From NCBI GenBank assembly GCA_030247885.1, contig JAPDRO010000028.1:310001-374000 (forward strand): 64,000 bases of DNA, written 5' to 3'. The notes beneath the pieces were generated by a model. That model made no database searches. It worked only from the letters and a program-made list of their open reading frames with translations, and was not told where the DNA came from. A program made the translations under genes and the position numbers. The first letter of the stretch is position 1. Each line of letters opens with the position of its first letter. This DNA is from Taxawa tesnikishii (nom. ined.). Taxonomy: Eukaryota; Ascomycota; Dothideomycetes; Dothideales. Positions 45,540 through 56,701 of the stretch are shown here, piece after piece.

Positions 45540-47644
45540 TCAGGACTTGTTCACAACCCGTGAGCCTTCGAAGAATTTCTCAACAGCCCTCTCAACCTCT
45601 TCATTGGCGACCTTTTGCCACTTGTCCCTCTCTTCCTGCTCCTCAAGGCCCCTCGCGTCTCCAATCTTATCGTACAACATCCTAGAAACTTCTCGATTGA
45701 TATCCGTATACTGATCCTTCGTGACTTCCTGGTCGCGGTAACGTGGAGCCAATGCCGCTTTGACCATACGTTGGATTTCGCGCTTGGTGCTGTAGGACAT
45801 GTTGCGGCTCGGTGACATGTTACGACTTCGACTCCCGTTGTCGTTTGCGGGCGAAGAGGGAGATTGAGGTGGAGGAGGGTTGGGCTGGTTGGGCTGGTTG
45901 GCCTGTTGCTGTTGCGCCTGTATTCGTCCCCGCACACGTGTATGAGTCTCGGGAGAGAATGTATTAGAAATGGGCGAGCGTGCAGGCCCGACCATGCTCG
46001 TAAGCGGCATCGGGCTCGAAGGACGTGGTTGCGGTGGCGGCGTAACACTGCTTCCCCTAGGCGTAGCGTAGCCGGACGGGCTACCCATAGGAGATCCGAG
46101 GGGTGAAGGGAGCAGCGGCGATTGCTGGCCATCAGATAACTGTTTCGGTTCAGGTGATTCGGTAGATGTAGGACCGGGGGCAGCCTGTTTTTCCACTTCC
46201 TGCAGGAGCGCCGTCAGGAAACTCGGCCCTTCGGACTGAACCTTGTCAGCGATGGTGCCGTTGCCGGTGCCTCGTTGCATGGCTGTGGTCGACGACTCGG
46301 CGGTCGGTGCAGCGCTGCCTTGCAGCTGGTTATTCCGTCGCGTGCGCGGCCGCTTCAGTTTGCGTTCCGGCTCATCGGGCTCTCTCTGCTGCACGTCGTC
46401 CTGCGCGCTTGCACGACTACCCGGGCTGCGCGTCGATTTCCTCTTCCTGCGGTTCGGTGTGATGTATGGTCTACTGCTTTCTTCCTGCAGTTCCCGGGCC
46501 TTGTCGAATGCGTTCCACGCGCGGAGTTCGTCGTGGCTCTCCGGCGCCTTGTCAAGTCTGGAAGCCGAATGGGCGGTATGCGGATCTAGCAACGTGGCTG
46601 CAGTATCGCGGAACCGGTTTCCTGCTCCCTGACGTGACGCGACCTGGAACCGGCGTTGCCAGGCGTTGAACTCGCGTCTCTGAGCCGCGACGGCGCGGGA
46701 GTTGATGGTGGGGGCATCGTCGTCGAATGGAAAGTCCAGGTCCAGGTTCAGATGGTCCCAAACTGATTGCCAGACGCGTGCCCAAGCGGTGCCTCGTGCG
46801 GTTCGCCGTGCCCGACTGCCTCTGCCCTGTCGAGTTCGCGCTCTTGTGCTATGGACGCCAAAGTCCGGTAAGCCCAACTCGCGGTTGTTGTCCAGATCTT
46901 CGAGACACCCGTCGCAATACCACACGTCCGGGCAATCGCCAAGCCCGGCACAGAAGACGTGTACGGTCTTGTCGCAGCCGTCGCAGTACATGACTTCCAT
47001 GTTGTTGTCGATGGTGCTGCAGATGATGCATGGTTCGTCCTCCTCTGCTCCGTCGAACAAGTCCTCCTCGATCAGCATCGACGGGTCCAGCTCGGCTTCC
47101 TGCTGCTTGTTCTGCACTGCATATGATGACGTCGTAGGCCCGTTGAGAAAATCCCTCAGTTCGACCATGTTGAAGTTCGCGCGGCAGATGGGGCAGCTGT
47201 TGGCTCTCTCGACCCAGGGTTTGAGGCAGGAGTCGTGCATGTTGTGTCCGCAGGGAAGCAGGTGGGCGACGGTTTCGTCGGCGTCATTGCTACAGAGTGA
47301 GAACAGTCAGCACTCCTTCAGTCTTGAAAGCGGTTATACTGGAGGTCTTCAGGAGCGCAGCACTGCGCAGGAGAGACCTCACCTTCCAGGCTTATGCGAC
47401 TACGCGCTTTAAGCTGTCCAAGTAGAGGAGCATCCGAAGGTAGAGGTGGTAGACCACTGAAGGCCTCCAGCACATGTATTGTGTATGTTCAAATACGCGA
47501 ACCGAGCGATGTGGATAGTGGGTACCTTTGTGCATTCGAAGGAGCTACCGTAGTGGAGTCGGATTTGGCTGCGTCGATAGCGGCGTCGTTGTCGGTTGCA
47601 GCGACGCGCAAGTCGCCCAGGCAAACGATACACGTTTCCGCCAT
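45540..47644 (-). CDS. PHD and RING finger protein
   Basis: Nuclear-type zinc-finger protein, probably an E3 ligase or chromatin factor (family of yeast and fungal PHD-RING proteins). Two exons, 47644-47526 and 47289-45540, total 1869 nt (622 residues), frame intact. The RING starts CIVCLGDL in exon 1 and continues LLPCGHNMHDSCLKPW and CPICRANF. The PHD finger reads CIICSTIDNN, CDGCDKTVHVFC, WYCDGC. The rest is basic and low complexity: nuclear-localisation-like RRKRKS and KLKRPRTRR, Pro/Ser-rich blocks, and a conserved C-terminal helix (TKREIQRMVKAALAPRYRDQEVTKDQYTDINREVSRMLYDKI). Confidence 0.92.
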
Positions 47645-48538
47645 TGTAGGAGCAGTCAGACGTAAGGAGTCGAGATCATGAAGCGCTCAGAAGGGCAGCG
47701 AGAGGCAGGAATGGAGGTGTTGAGGGAAGAGAGATGCTGGGGTTATATACGGAGGCCCGCCGAGCCTAACGCCACTTCACGTGCAAGAAGCTTTCTGGAG
47801 TATTAGGCAGTCGTCAGAACCAAGGTACAGCTTGCAGAGTCATCACCATGCAAAAAGCAATTAGGGGAGCCGAACCCGAAGATTTGTATTTCTGCTCGTC
47901 CAACGGCTTTCCACCGTCTGGCGCTGCAAGGCGATGAAAGTGGAGGGAGTCAAGTGAAGGGAGTCAAGTCTCACGTGATACTCCGATGGCGGAAACACCA
48001 ATCACGATCCAGTACAAAGCACAACGCACTCTTTCGTCAGCAGGCAGCAACACCAGCGTGCTTGGGCTGTGGCTGTGGCTGTGGCTGGATAATGTACGGG
48101 ACATGTTTACGTGGTCCAACATCCTTGGCAGAAGAGAAGAGTCGAATTTCATAAGGCGCAGGTGCCTGCATGCCATACGGCTAACGGGGAGACGTCTCCC
48201 TTCAAGGTCTTCCGGCGCAATATCGAACCTTGGTCGTGTTGTCGACTAAGCGTCTCCCTTCACAGCACGCATGTCCGCACGCTCATGAAGAACAACGTTC
48301 TGGTATGAAGATGGAAACGGATGGGTTGGGTTGGGTTGCGAGTGTCAAAGTTCTCTTGAATGATTCTCTCACTTGGGACGCCCTATGCCGCATTTCACTA
48401 GCAACCGGATATTTTGCCCAAAAGCCACGTCATCTTGTTCATGAATGTCCTCGCTCTTTACGCCTTCGACATGCCGCCCAGAGAAAAGGACACCTCTCTA
48501 TCGTCACCGCACCCCGCCAAAGAAAAACGAAGGATCGC
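47645..48538. other. Intergenic with a GGCTGT repeat
   Basis: Promoter region of the PHD-RING gene (-) and 3' flank of RPL43. A (GGCTGT)n repeat of four units lies at 48065-48088. Confidence 0.45.
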
Positions 48539-49138
48539 TTAGACTTCGGCAATTTCCCTCAGGCGGCGGATTGTCGACCTGGTGGCGGCAGCAGCTGGGG
48601 TGCTGTCGTCCCGTGTTAGCCCCTTCCTTTCTCTGCAGGAGTGATCTGGACCATGTTCGGGCCCTAGGCAGGGAACGTACGAGACAGTGTAAGCACCGCC
48701 GGCAACGGTCTTCTTGCAAGACTTGCAGTCCCAGATTCCGACCGAGTGGCGCTTGACGGTGGGCTTGCCGCAGAAAGTGCAAGTGTAGCGGGCGTGTTCT
48801 ATCCATCACATAACATGTATTAGTCGCGAAAATTGTATGTCCATTGTATGCGTGCGTTGAGTGTCGTCGGATCGGAGGTGTTTTGTCGACGGTTGGTGCC
48901 ACTCACGAGAGATTTCGATCTTCTTGACCTGCTTCCTCAGGGAGGCACCGTAGCGGGTACCGTACTATCAACCAGTTAATGCGGAGATCTGAAATTGTCG
49001 TAGCGATGTTTCGAACCTTTCCGGTGATTCCGACCTCTGCAGAAATGTTAGCATGCGATCCAAAGTCTGACCCTGCGACGTATCGAAAGATTCGCGTCGC
49101 AAAGGTTCCGTGGACGTACTCTTGGTGCGCTTGGTCAT
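48539..49138 (-). CDS. 60S ribosomal protein L43 (eL43/L37a)
   Basis: Five short exons (49138-49120, 49036-49017, 48964-48907, 48798-48681, 48602-48539) total 279 nt, exactly 92 residues, the standard size. The C4 zinc finger reads CTFCGK and CKSC, spaced as in L37a, with KKIEISQHARYTC before it and [14 protein letters not shown] at the C-terminus. Borders are GT-AG and all exons join in frame. Confidence 0.98.
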
Positions 49139-49650
49139 TTTGGCGGTGTTGTGGTATCGAGTGTCGTTGGGCGAAAAGAGGGTTGTCGGTCGACGCTGGT
49201 CAATCAAAAGTGTGAAGGTGCGAAAAAGCCGTGCTCAAATGTGGGCTTGGCTTGGTCTTGGCGCTGGCGAACCCTGTGCTGAGATCTGCCGATAATTGAC
49301 CGCCCCTGAGTGCTGACGCCTTTCGGTCTTGCATCAGATACTGCAACACATTCAAGGTGGAAACCTGGCCAACGAAATTCGGGCTAATCTCTGCGGATGC
49401 GTACCTCACTCTCTCTCAGCTGATTGGCGAGAGGGAGTGATTTAGAACGCACAGCACTGTAGGCTTGGCGGTGCGTCATTGCACGCTTTCCAACAACCTC
49501 CATCCGAGGTTCTCTTGGATCTTGTTTGATTACGGTTACTACATACTGTCATGCCATCGACCTAATCTCTTCTTACTCCAGTGCTCGCTTGACTACAGTG
49601 ACTGTGTTTTTATACACCTTAACCCAACTGCCTTAGCCATCGACAGCAAG
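49139..49650. promoter_or_regulatory. Divergent promoter region, RPL43 / saccharopine-dehydrogenase-like
   Basis: A 512-bp gap between divergent starts. I see no repeat, and no consensus element I can name with confidence. Confidence 0.4.
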
Positions 49651-51511
49651 ATGGAGAACAACTCCCGCCAATACGAGCTTGTAGTCTTCGGGGCAAACGG
49701 CTACACTGGTCGCTACAGTAAGGAACATACAGTTCGAAGCAACTACCCTTACCAGTCACTAAACGGAAACACATAGCCTGCGAGCACATCGCCGAGCAAC
49801 TCCCCACCGATCTCAAATGGGCAGTGGCAGGCCGTTCGGAGCAGAAGTTGCAGACGCTCGTCGGAGATCTTCGTGCTCTGAACTCTGACCGCTCTCAGCC
49901 TGGTAAGTCTCACCTCTTTCGGGCGTTTCCAAGGGTCACAAGGGTCACAAGGGTCAGGAGGGCTAGAGGGGATGGTATGGGAGTAGCGGCTGAAGAACTC
50001 ATCGACTCACGCGGCAACAGGCATCGAGATTGCACAGCTCGATAAGAACTCGCTCATCACTCTTGCGAAGAAGACAAAAGTCCTCGTCAGCACCGTCGGT
50101 CCATTCTTTAGATATGGTACCGCGGTTGTCGAGGCCTGTGCCGAGAGTGGCACACACTACGTCGACTGGTGAGCATGGGTGGAACACTATACCCATTGTG
50201 TCTAACATTTCCAGCACGGGTGAGTCGCCTTGGGTGTTGGAGATGATCCGCAAATACGACCAGATTGCGAAGCAGAACAAGGCTGTCGTAAGTGTTGAAT
50301 TTCCCATGTTCCCTACACGAGGGACTCTAGTATTCCCACACTCTTACCCCTCTGACCCTAATCGTGTATCCACTCACCGCTGCGATGCTTGTGCTCCAGT
50401 TGCGTCACGTGTTCCCGTCTGCGTTTGCATCACCTCGTACCCCCACGCACCAGGCATTCGGTCGATACTGGAAGAGTCGGGTCTACCAGCACTACACCGC
50501 GTATCACCCGGTCCACCCCGCTAACGCGCCCAGCTTATCCCCCAATGCGGCGTCGAATCCGCACCAGCCGATATCCTAACCTATTCCCTCGCCTCTCACG
50601 CCCGCCGCACCCTCTCCTCCGGCATCTCTGAAATTGTATACACCATCTACGACCTCAAGAGCAAGCCCAGTGGCGGTGTAAGTCTAACTGCCATCCCACG
50701 CCAGTTGTACGCGCTAGTTTTATGCGCCATTTTGTATAACACAATTGGCGTGGAAGCAAAGCAATCGACACTGTCTTTGCCTCCCGACCGAGTTAACGAG
50801 ATTATAGACACTCGCCACCGTCCTCGGCCTGTTCGACCACTACTCCCCGTCGCAGTTCCGCGACTCATTGCACCCTGGTCCATGTGTCCCGCATCTGTTA
50901 CACCACCGCCGGCCAACGCTTCAACCCATCAACCCTCGCTTACAGAGCGCGTGCTAGGCGTCCGCACAGTGCGCGATCTAGGCGTACTAACAACGAGCAT
51001 TCAAGGCGCCGCCGACGCCACCATTGTGAACCGTTCCTGGGGCCTCCTTGGCTCGGGCGAGTATTACGGTCCCCGCTTCCAATTCAGCCCCTACATGCGC
51101 GCGCGCAATATCCTCACCGGCGCTCTAATCCACTTCGCGCTGGCGCTGGGTACGCTGAGCTTACTACTACCGCCCGTACGTTGGGCACTCAAGAAAATGG
51201 TCTTCCAGCCCGGCGAAGGCGTCTCGAAAGAGGTTGCGAAAAGGGAGAGGATTGAGTACCGCGCCGTCGCCACTTCCGATAGTTCAGATCCCGCGGACCC
51301 GCACAGGATTGAGGGCAGAGCGGCTTGGGAGGGTGGATTGTATCATCTCACAGGCGTCTTGCTGGCCGAAGCCGCCATTGCATTGTTGAGGGACGAGACT
51401 TTGGCAAAGAAGATCGGTGGTGGCGTCTTGACGCCTGCGACGCTGGGAGGCGCGTATGTTGAGCGGCTGCAGAAGGCTGGTATGAGGATCGACGTGAGGG
51501 TTATGCCGTAG
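49651..51511 (+). CDS. Saccharopine dehydrogenase-like oxidoreductase (SCCPDH family)
   Basis: Rossmann protein of the SCCPDH family, with no proven activity in most eukaryotes. Exons 49651-49717, 49777-49902, 50021-50168, 50215-50287, 50534-50677 and 50808-51511. The nucleotide-binding start is ELVVFGANGYTGRY; then KVLVSTVGPFFRYG and CTGESPWVLEMI, IPQCGVESAPADI, and a C-terminal hydrophobic helix near VRWALKKM. The last exon breaks at the C run 50873-50875; one added base gives FRDSLHP-WSMCPASVTP and a 420-residue protein. Confidence 0.9.
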
Positions 51512-52185
51512 GTGTACAACTGCCGCTGGGCTGAAAGGTGATGAGTGTTGTGTGTGTTGCAGGGTCAGGCGTGTGCGCCGGGGAATGCGATTGGGGCCCG
51601 GGGATGCGAGTGAGCGTACGGGGACACGGTTGACTAGTTGCTTGTTTGCGGGTTTGGGTTGGCGTTTGCAGACTGTAGGAGATAGGTGGGAGACGCTATG
51701 AGATGGAATGTGTGGATAGTGGGGGCATTGCGGCATGCGGCGTGCAAGTGAGAAACTCCCTACAGTAGCGAATCATCACATGAGAAAACTTCTCTGTCGC
51801 AATGTGGGGAGAGGAGTGAATCAGTTTTGTAGAGATGAGGCCGTTGATTGGATCACGTGGAGACGCGACGCCCGACGTTTCCGTTTGCATCACTTCTCCG
51901 CGTCAACTCGCGCTCGAGATACTCCATCACCCTTCTCAAGCCGCTTATCGAAACCCAGGAACAAAAAGTCAAGAAAAGAAAGAAAGAAAGAAAGAAAAGC
52001 CCCAGACCAAGCTTCTTTCCCTGTGGAGTTTCCCGCCTCTTGACGTCTGCTTCGATCTCTTCAACAGCCGACTCGCGACCCTATCCAAGAATCTGCAATC
52101 TTGTGGCATATACCTGAACAACTATTCTTGCACGTGACCCATAACCATTCGCCCCGATCTTAATCCGGGCAAACCAAGCCAGATA
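51512..52185. other. Intergenic upstream of DHFR
   Basis: No gene seen. An A/G-rich stretch (51970-52010) and several random frames only. Includes the DHFR promoter. Confidence 0.4.
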
Positions 52186-52974
52186 ATGTCTACGGCCGGA
52201 GGAGCGGCAGCATCAGCGATGGCTATCCCGCCACTCACTCTGATCGTCGCCGCAACGCTCAAGAACGGCATCGGAAACAAAGGACAACTGCCCTGGCCCA
52301 TGCTGAAGAAGGAAATGGCATATTTCTCCAGGGTCACGAAACGCGTCCCTTCTCACCACCAGAAACTCAAATCCGATTCAGCCAACCAGTCCAGCTCGGG
52401 AGATTTAGCCGACTCAGCCAACTCGGAAAGCTTGGGAAACGAGGGTGCAGGTAGCAAGGGTGAGGGTGGTGAGGGTGATGAGGGTATTGGAAAGGGAAAC
52501 GGTGGTGGGAAGGGCGTGCAGAACATCGTCGTCATGGGCCGCAAAACCTGGGACAGCATCCCGCCCAAGTTCCGTCCGCTGCCCGGGAGGACGAATCTCG
52601 TCATTTCCTCGCGCGGGCTCTCACCATCACCTGCGCCGTCGGATAACGTCGTGGTCGCCGATTCAATCGCCTCCGGTCTCTCCCTCCTTCAGCAGCGCGA
52701 ACAGCAGGGCCTGGGTCGCGTCTTCGTCATCGGCGGGAGCAGCATCTACAAGGCCGCGCTGGAGATGAAGGAATGTAGGCATGTGCTCCTCACCCGGATC
52801 AAAGAGGAGTTCGAGTGCGATACTTTCTTCCCACTCGACCTCGACGCAACTTCTGACCCTTCTAACGCCGGCGCGGAAGGGAAGACATGTAAGTGGGCGC
52901 GAAAGGGAAGGAAGGAGCTGGAGGAGTTTGTTGGAGAATCGCTGGAGGGAATGAAGAAGAAAGGGTGGAGGTAG
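52186..52974 (+). CDS. Dihydrofolate reductase with a low-complexity insert
   Basis: Reduces dihydrofolate to tetrahydrofolate with NADPH, essential for thymidylate synthesis. Single exon, 262 residues, longer than the usual about 190-220 because of an insert. Motifs: IVAATLKNGIGNKGQLPWPML, VVMGRKTWDSIPPKFRPLPGR, NLVISSRG, VFVIGGSSIYKAAL. Between SRVTKRV and NIVVMGRK lies a Ser/Gly-rich insert of about 55 residues (with SSSGDLADSAN and KGEGGEGDEG), not part of the fold. The C-terminus is Lys/Glu-rich. No frame break. Confidence 0.95.
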   Translation: MSTAGGAAASAMAIPPLTLIVAATLKNGIGNKGQLPWPMLKKEMAYFSRVTKRVPSHHQKLKSDSANQSSSGDLADSANSESLGNEGAGSKGEGGEGDEGIGKGNGGGKGVQNIVVMGRKTWDSIPPKFRPLPGRTNLVISSRGLSPSPAPSDNVVVADSIASGLSLLQQREQQGLGRVFVIGGSSIYKAALEMKECRHVLLTRIKEEFECDTFFPLDLDATSDPSNAGAEGKTCKWARKGRKELEEFVGESLEGMKKKGWR

Positions 52975-53241
52975 AGGAGGAGACGAAGGGGGCCAGAGGG
53001 TGGCGTACGAGTTTTGTTTGTACGAACGAGAGGGGTAGGTGATCGTTGGGGCTGGAAGGGCTGGAACGGTAAGAGGGGTTAGGAGCGAGCGTTAGGAAGA
53101 CACGCGGGTAGTATGTAGCATGTAGGATTAAAAGCGTCGTTTAGAAGCCGTGTTGACGAGCTCGCTTCTGATGCACATGTGTAGCTTCGACCTTTGTTCC
53201 TTCTACCTTTTCTGTTCTCTCCATCCTTGCCTAAACCGCCT
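52975..53241. other. Convergent 3' flanks of DHFR and THI6
   Basis: No features seen. Confidence 0.4.
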
Positions 53242-55283
53242 CTACCCTGGCCTCCCGCGCCCACTCCCCTCACCCCTAAGACATTCCTGCCGGATAGCAT
53301 ACAGCTCGTCGATGAAGTTCGGCACGAAGCTGCCAGGACCCCTGACCACCTTCGCCCCTCCCACCTCCCGCTTCGCAGCACGCTCGGCCGCAATCTCGTA
53401 CATCAAGATCCCCGCAAGCGCAGCCGGCAACTTGTCATCCCTCCCTACAGCCAGTACAGAGGCGATGGTGGTGCCCAGCGTGCATCCTGTCCCCGTAACA
53501 CTCCCCAACAGCTCGTGACCATTGGAGATGGCGAAGACGCGCTCGCCGTCGGATATATAATCCGTCGGCCCCGTCATCAACACCACATTTCTCTCCCGCT
53601 TCGCTACCTGCTTCACTAACTCTGCGCGCTGCTGGGCTGACAAGGTCGAGGCGCCACTGTCCACGCCGTGTTGTCTCACTTGAGCGCCTGCGACTGTGCG
53701 GATTTCCCCTTCGTTGCCTGCGATCGAAGCCGTCAGTCTATGTTGCTAAGGGTTGAGGACACGTTGTCTGCGTTGTCTTGTATTCTTGTTGCAATCTGTC
53801 TTGCAATGACAATCTTACCTTTGATGACATCGAAATACCCACCCGCCATAAGCGCACGCACGCCTTCTCGGCGCTGCTGCGTAGCGCCCGCTCCGACGGG
53901 ATCGAGGAGCACAGGCCCTCCGACCGCGTTGTAGGCGCGCAGTGCACCCAAATGATTCGCGCGGATGTCCGGGGTTGTTGTGCCCATGTTTATCACGAGG
54001 AGCCGCCGAGCGCGGCGAGGTCGGATGCTTCAAGGCTATTGTTGGACATTATGGGGGATGCGCCGCTAGGGAAGGGAGTTAGTAAGGGGACAGTTGAAGG
54101 CGACGGTGGTTTTGGGTGATGGGAGTTTTGAGAGTGGTGGTTGAGAGAAAGGGGTATAAGTGCAGACCGGACAAGGCAGAAGAAAGAACGGTGGTGGTGG
54201 TGATGGGGAGATGCTGGAACACATACATTGCAAGCGCGACGTTGGCGGCAAAGTTCTGCACCACCAGGTTCGTCATGTTGTGACACAGTGGTTTGTGCTC
54301 CGCCATGCGCTTAATGAGCTCAGGAACTCTGGTGATGATGTCCGTTGGCGATGTCAGCGAGGCGGGGACAGAGGTCGCGAATGATGGGGGTGTAGTGATC
54401 AATTTCCGGAGCCGGGTTGCTGCTTCCTTCGGGTCTGGAGCGGCCATTAGGGCGCTAACGACTGCGATGCCATCGAGAGATTTCTCGGGCGCGGAGCTCT
54501 GATAGAGGACGCGCTGCAGGTTGGAGGCGTTGATGCCGCCGATACAGACGGTTTTGACGTGGGGGTTGCTGGATGCTAGGGCCTGGAGAATTGTCTGTAC
54601 GCCTGAGGTGCCGATGATGGATTTCGAGTTCTCCTTGCTAGCGTTCTGTCAGTTCGTGTGGGCAGGTGGGGTGGCATGGAATAATGCCCACGTTGGTGTG
54701 GCAAAGACCGTTCCGATTCCCAGATAGTCTGCACCTCCCTGGGCTGCGCGTTCTGCTTCTTCGACCGAGTTTGCAGTGACGCCGATGATGGCCTTTTGCC
54801 TAGGATTCTGCGGGCGCTCTCGAGATCTGGCGTGTCGTATCAGCTGTATGCTCTTGTATGGCTGCGTAGAGTCTGGCCTTGGATGGTGCATGAAAGCTGT
54901 GTCGGGAAGCTCAAGAGATGACGACGCGACCAACAAGAAAGATGGCCTACCTATATCATCCTGCCCAATGTGCACACCCTCAACACCAGCAGCCAAAGCC
55001 ACATCGACACGATCATTAACGAGCAGAGGTACGTTGTGTGCTTTGGTGATGCTGTGCAGCTCCTTGGCAATGCGGATCTGTTCAGACGTCTCGCTAGTTT
55101 TATCACGCAGTTGGACGATGGTAGCACCTGTAGGTGATGAGCATGGGGTTCAGCGGCGGATGGGCGGCAGCATCACATCGAACCTCCTTCCACGGCGGCC
55201 TTGACTACCTGGACAATGTCCTTCTGGCCGAGAATGGCCGGAGTGTTGTCCGTGACCAGATATAGAGAGTAGTCTACTTCCAT
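53242..55283 (-). CDS. THI6: Bifunctional thiamine biosynthesis protein (TMP synthase / hydroxyethylthiazole kinase)
   Basis: Fusion of thiamine phosphate synthase (N-terminal) and hydroxyethylthiazole kinase (C-terminal), as in yeast Thi6. The start is at 55283 (MEVDYSLYLVTDNTPAIL). The N-terminal barrel shows TIVQLRDKT, LLVNDRVDVALA, GVHIGQDD, YLGIGTVFATPT, and KTVCIGGINASN. The kinase half has LCHNMTNLVVQNFAAN, SPIMSNNS, LVINMGTTTPDIR, LLDPVGAGAT, and the phosphate-binding GTGCTLGT. Several introns separate the blocks with GT-AG borders (one near 54700, one near 54050-54200, one near 53690-53810). No certain frame break found. I looked for a thiamine pyrophosphate riboswitch in the upstream stretch and saw no convincing match. 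Confidence 0.95.
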
Positions 55284-56701
55284 GGTCGGCATTTCCGGAA
55301 GGAGGTTGTCGGCAGGAACGAAGCGATGGGCAGAAGAGCTGCCTCCCTCCTCCTTCGTGTCGGTTGCAACGGTGACTGAGCCCGAATCGAGTCAGGTGAT
55401 TGGGTCAGAACGATGGACAATAGCACTTGGTGAGCGTATGTAGGAAGAGTTGTATGTGTACAGGACCTGCGTGGAGCACAGACAGACGTGCACAAGAAAA
55501 GTTCAGCGCGCACACAGAAGCAAGCGACCGTCTCCCCGCCGTTCGGAAACACGCAGCACGGGTAAAGGGGAGGTAACGTTTATAATGGTGGTAAAATACT
55601 GCCACAGTTCGGCGTGCAATCTTGGCTTGCTTTCTCACCACAGCTCTTGCACAGTTTCGAAGGGACAAAGCAACACGGAGGGTAACAAATGGGGATCAAT
55701 CCTCACGACAGCAACATGTGTGATGATCTGTCAGTGCCGGTGTCACCTTGCTATGGCATCTTTTCGCCTCGGCAAACAACTATGCTCTGGAGCGCAAGTT
55801 GCTATCATTTTAAACGGGTCGGCAGCAGTCACTAACGAAGCGTTTCATGACGGCAGCACTCGAAGCCTGCCAGCGCAGAGTATTGTTCTGTCGATCAGCC
55901 TGCAGACACACGCATACGATGAATACTTGTCAGACTTTGAGATACATCAAAAGAGATGGAAAGTATGCCGGTCCTCAGGCGTGGTGGGCAGCATGCGAAA
56001 CTCAGAGACATACGTGCATACAGTATGTATGTCGTGCACGTGATAGTACATCTAGATGCAAGATGCAAATTGCACGTGCCACGGCTTTCCTCCGCCACGG
56101 CTCCACTGCGACTACGGCCATCTAGTTTTTGCCCGTCACGCTACAAAATCACCCACCTCCCATCTTCCACTGTGCACGCTCTTCTCCCTGCCACACATCG
56201 CCATCAAATCACTTCCCATCGAGTCCAGACCTACGACTGTGTCCACCGACCAGCAAACGCCTGGCAAACCCACAAACATCCACACGTAAAGCGCTCACGA
56301 CCGGCGAGTGTCCTTTGACGACCCTCCGCCGCAATCCCTCTTCACCAGCATCTCGCAGGACCAGAAGCAGGCAGCATCGCCCAACCGATACTGGAACACA
56401 CAGACGAACGACAAAAGTTTATGTATTCGTCCCGCTCCCACGCTCCTCTCGCAGTCTCTCTCCCTCCGAAGCTGCAACCATTTCGCATACTGCGAAAACC
56501 CGGTAGCAGTCATCATATCACCAACGGCTGAGCCATAACTCAAAGAACGGACGAAAAGAGCCAAGAGCCACAGGGTCCATACACATCACATCACCACGGT
56601 CTAATCGTGAATGTCTCTGGCATCTCTCGACACCTCCCGGGCTCCCTTTACAACTTTACATTTTATCCTAGGCACTTATTAAGCCACCTTTAGCAGCAAA
56701 C
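55284..56701. other. Divergent promoter region of 1.4 kb, THI6 / eIF5
   Basis: No domain or RNA recognised. A 197-residue + strand frame at 55450-56043 is unlikely to be a gene. Confidence 0.4.

Noticed and set aside
55284-55460. Possible thiamine pyrophosphate riboswitch upstream of THI6
   Set aside because: Some CTGA-like words occur but the conserved helices and loops could not be matched.
55450-56043. 197-residue open frame in the THI6-eIF5 promoter region
   Set aside because: No domain, odd composition, and it sits in a divergent promoter; length alone is weak support.
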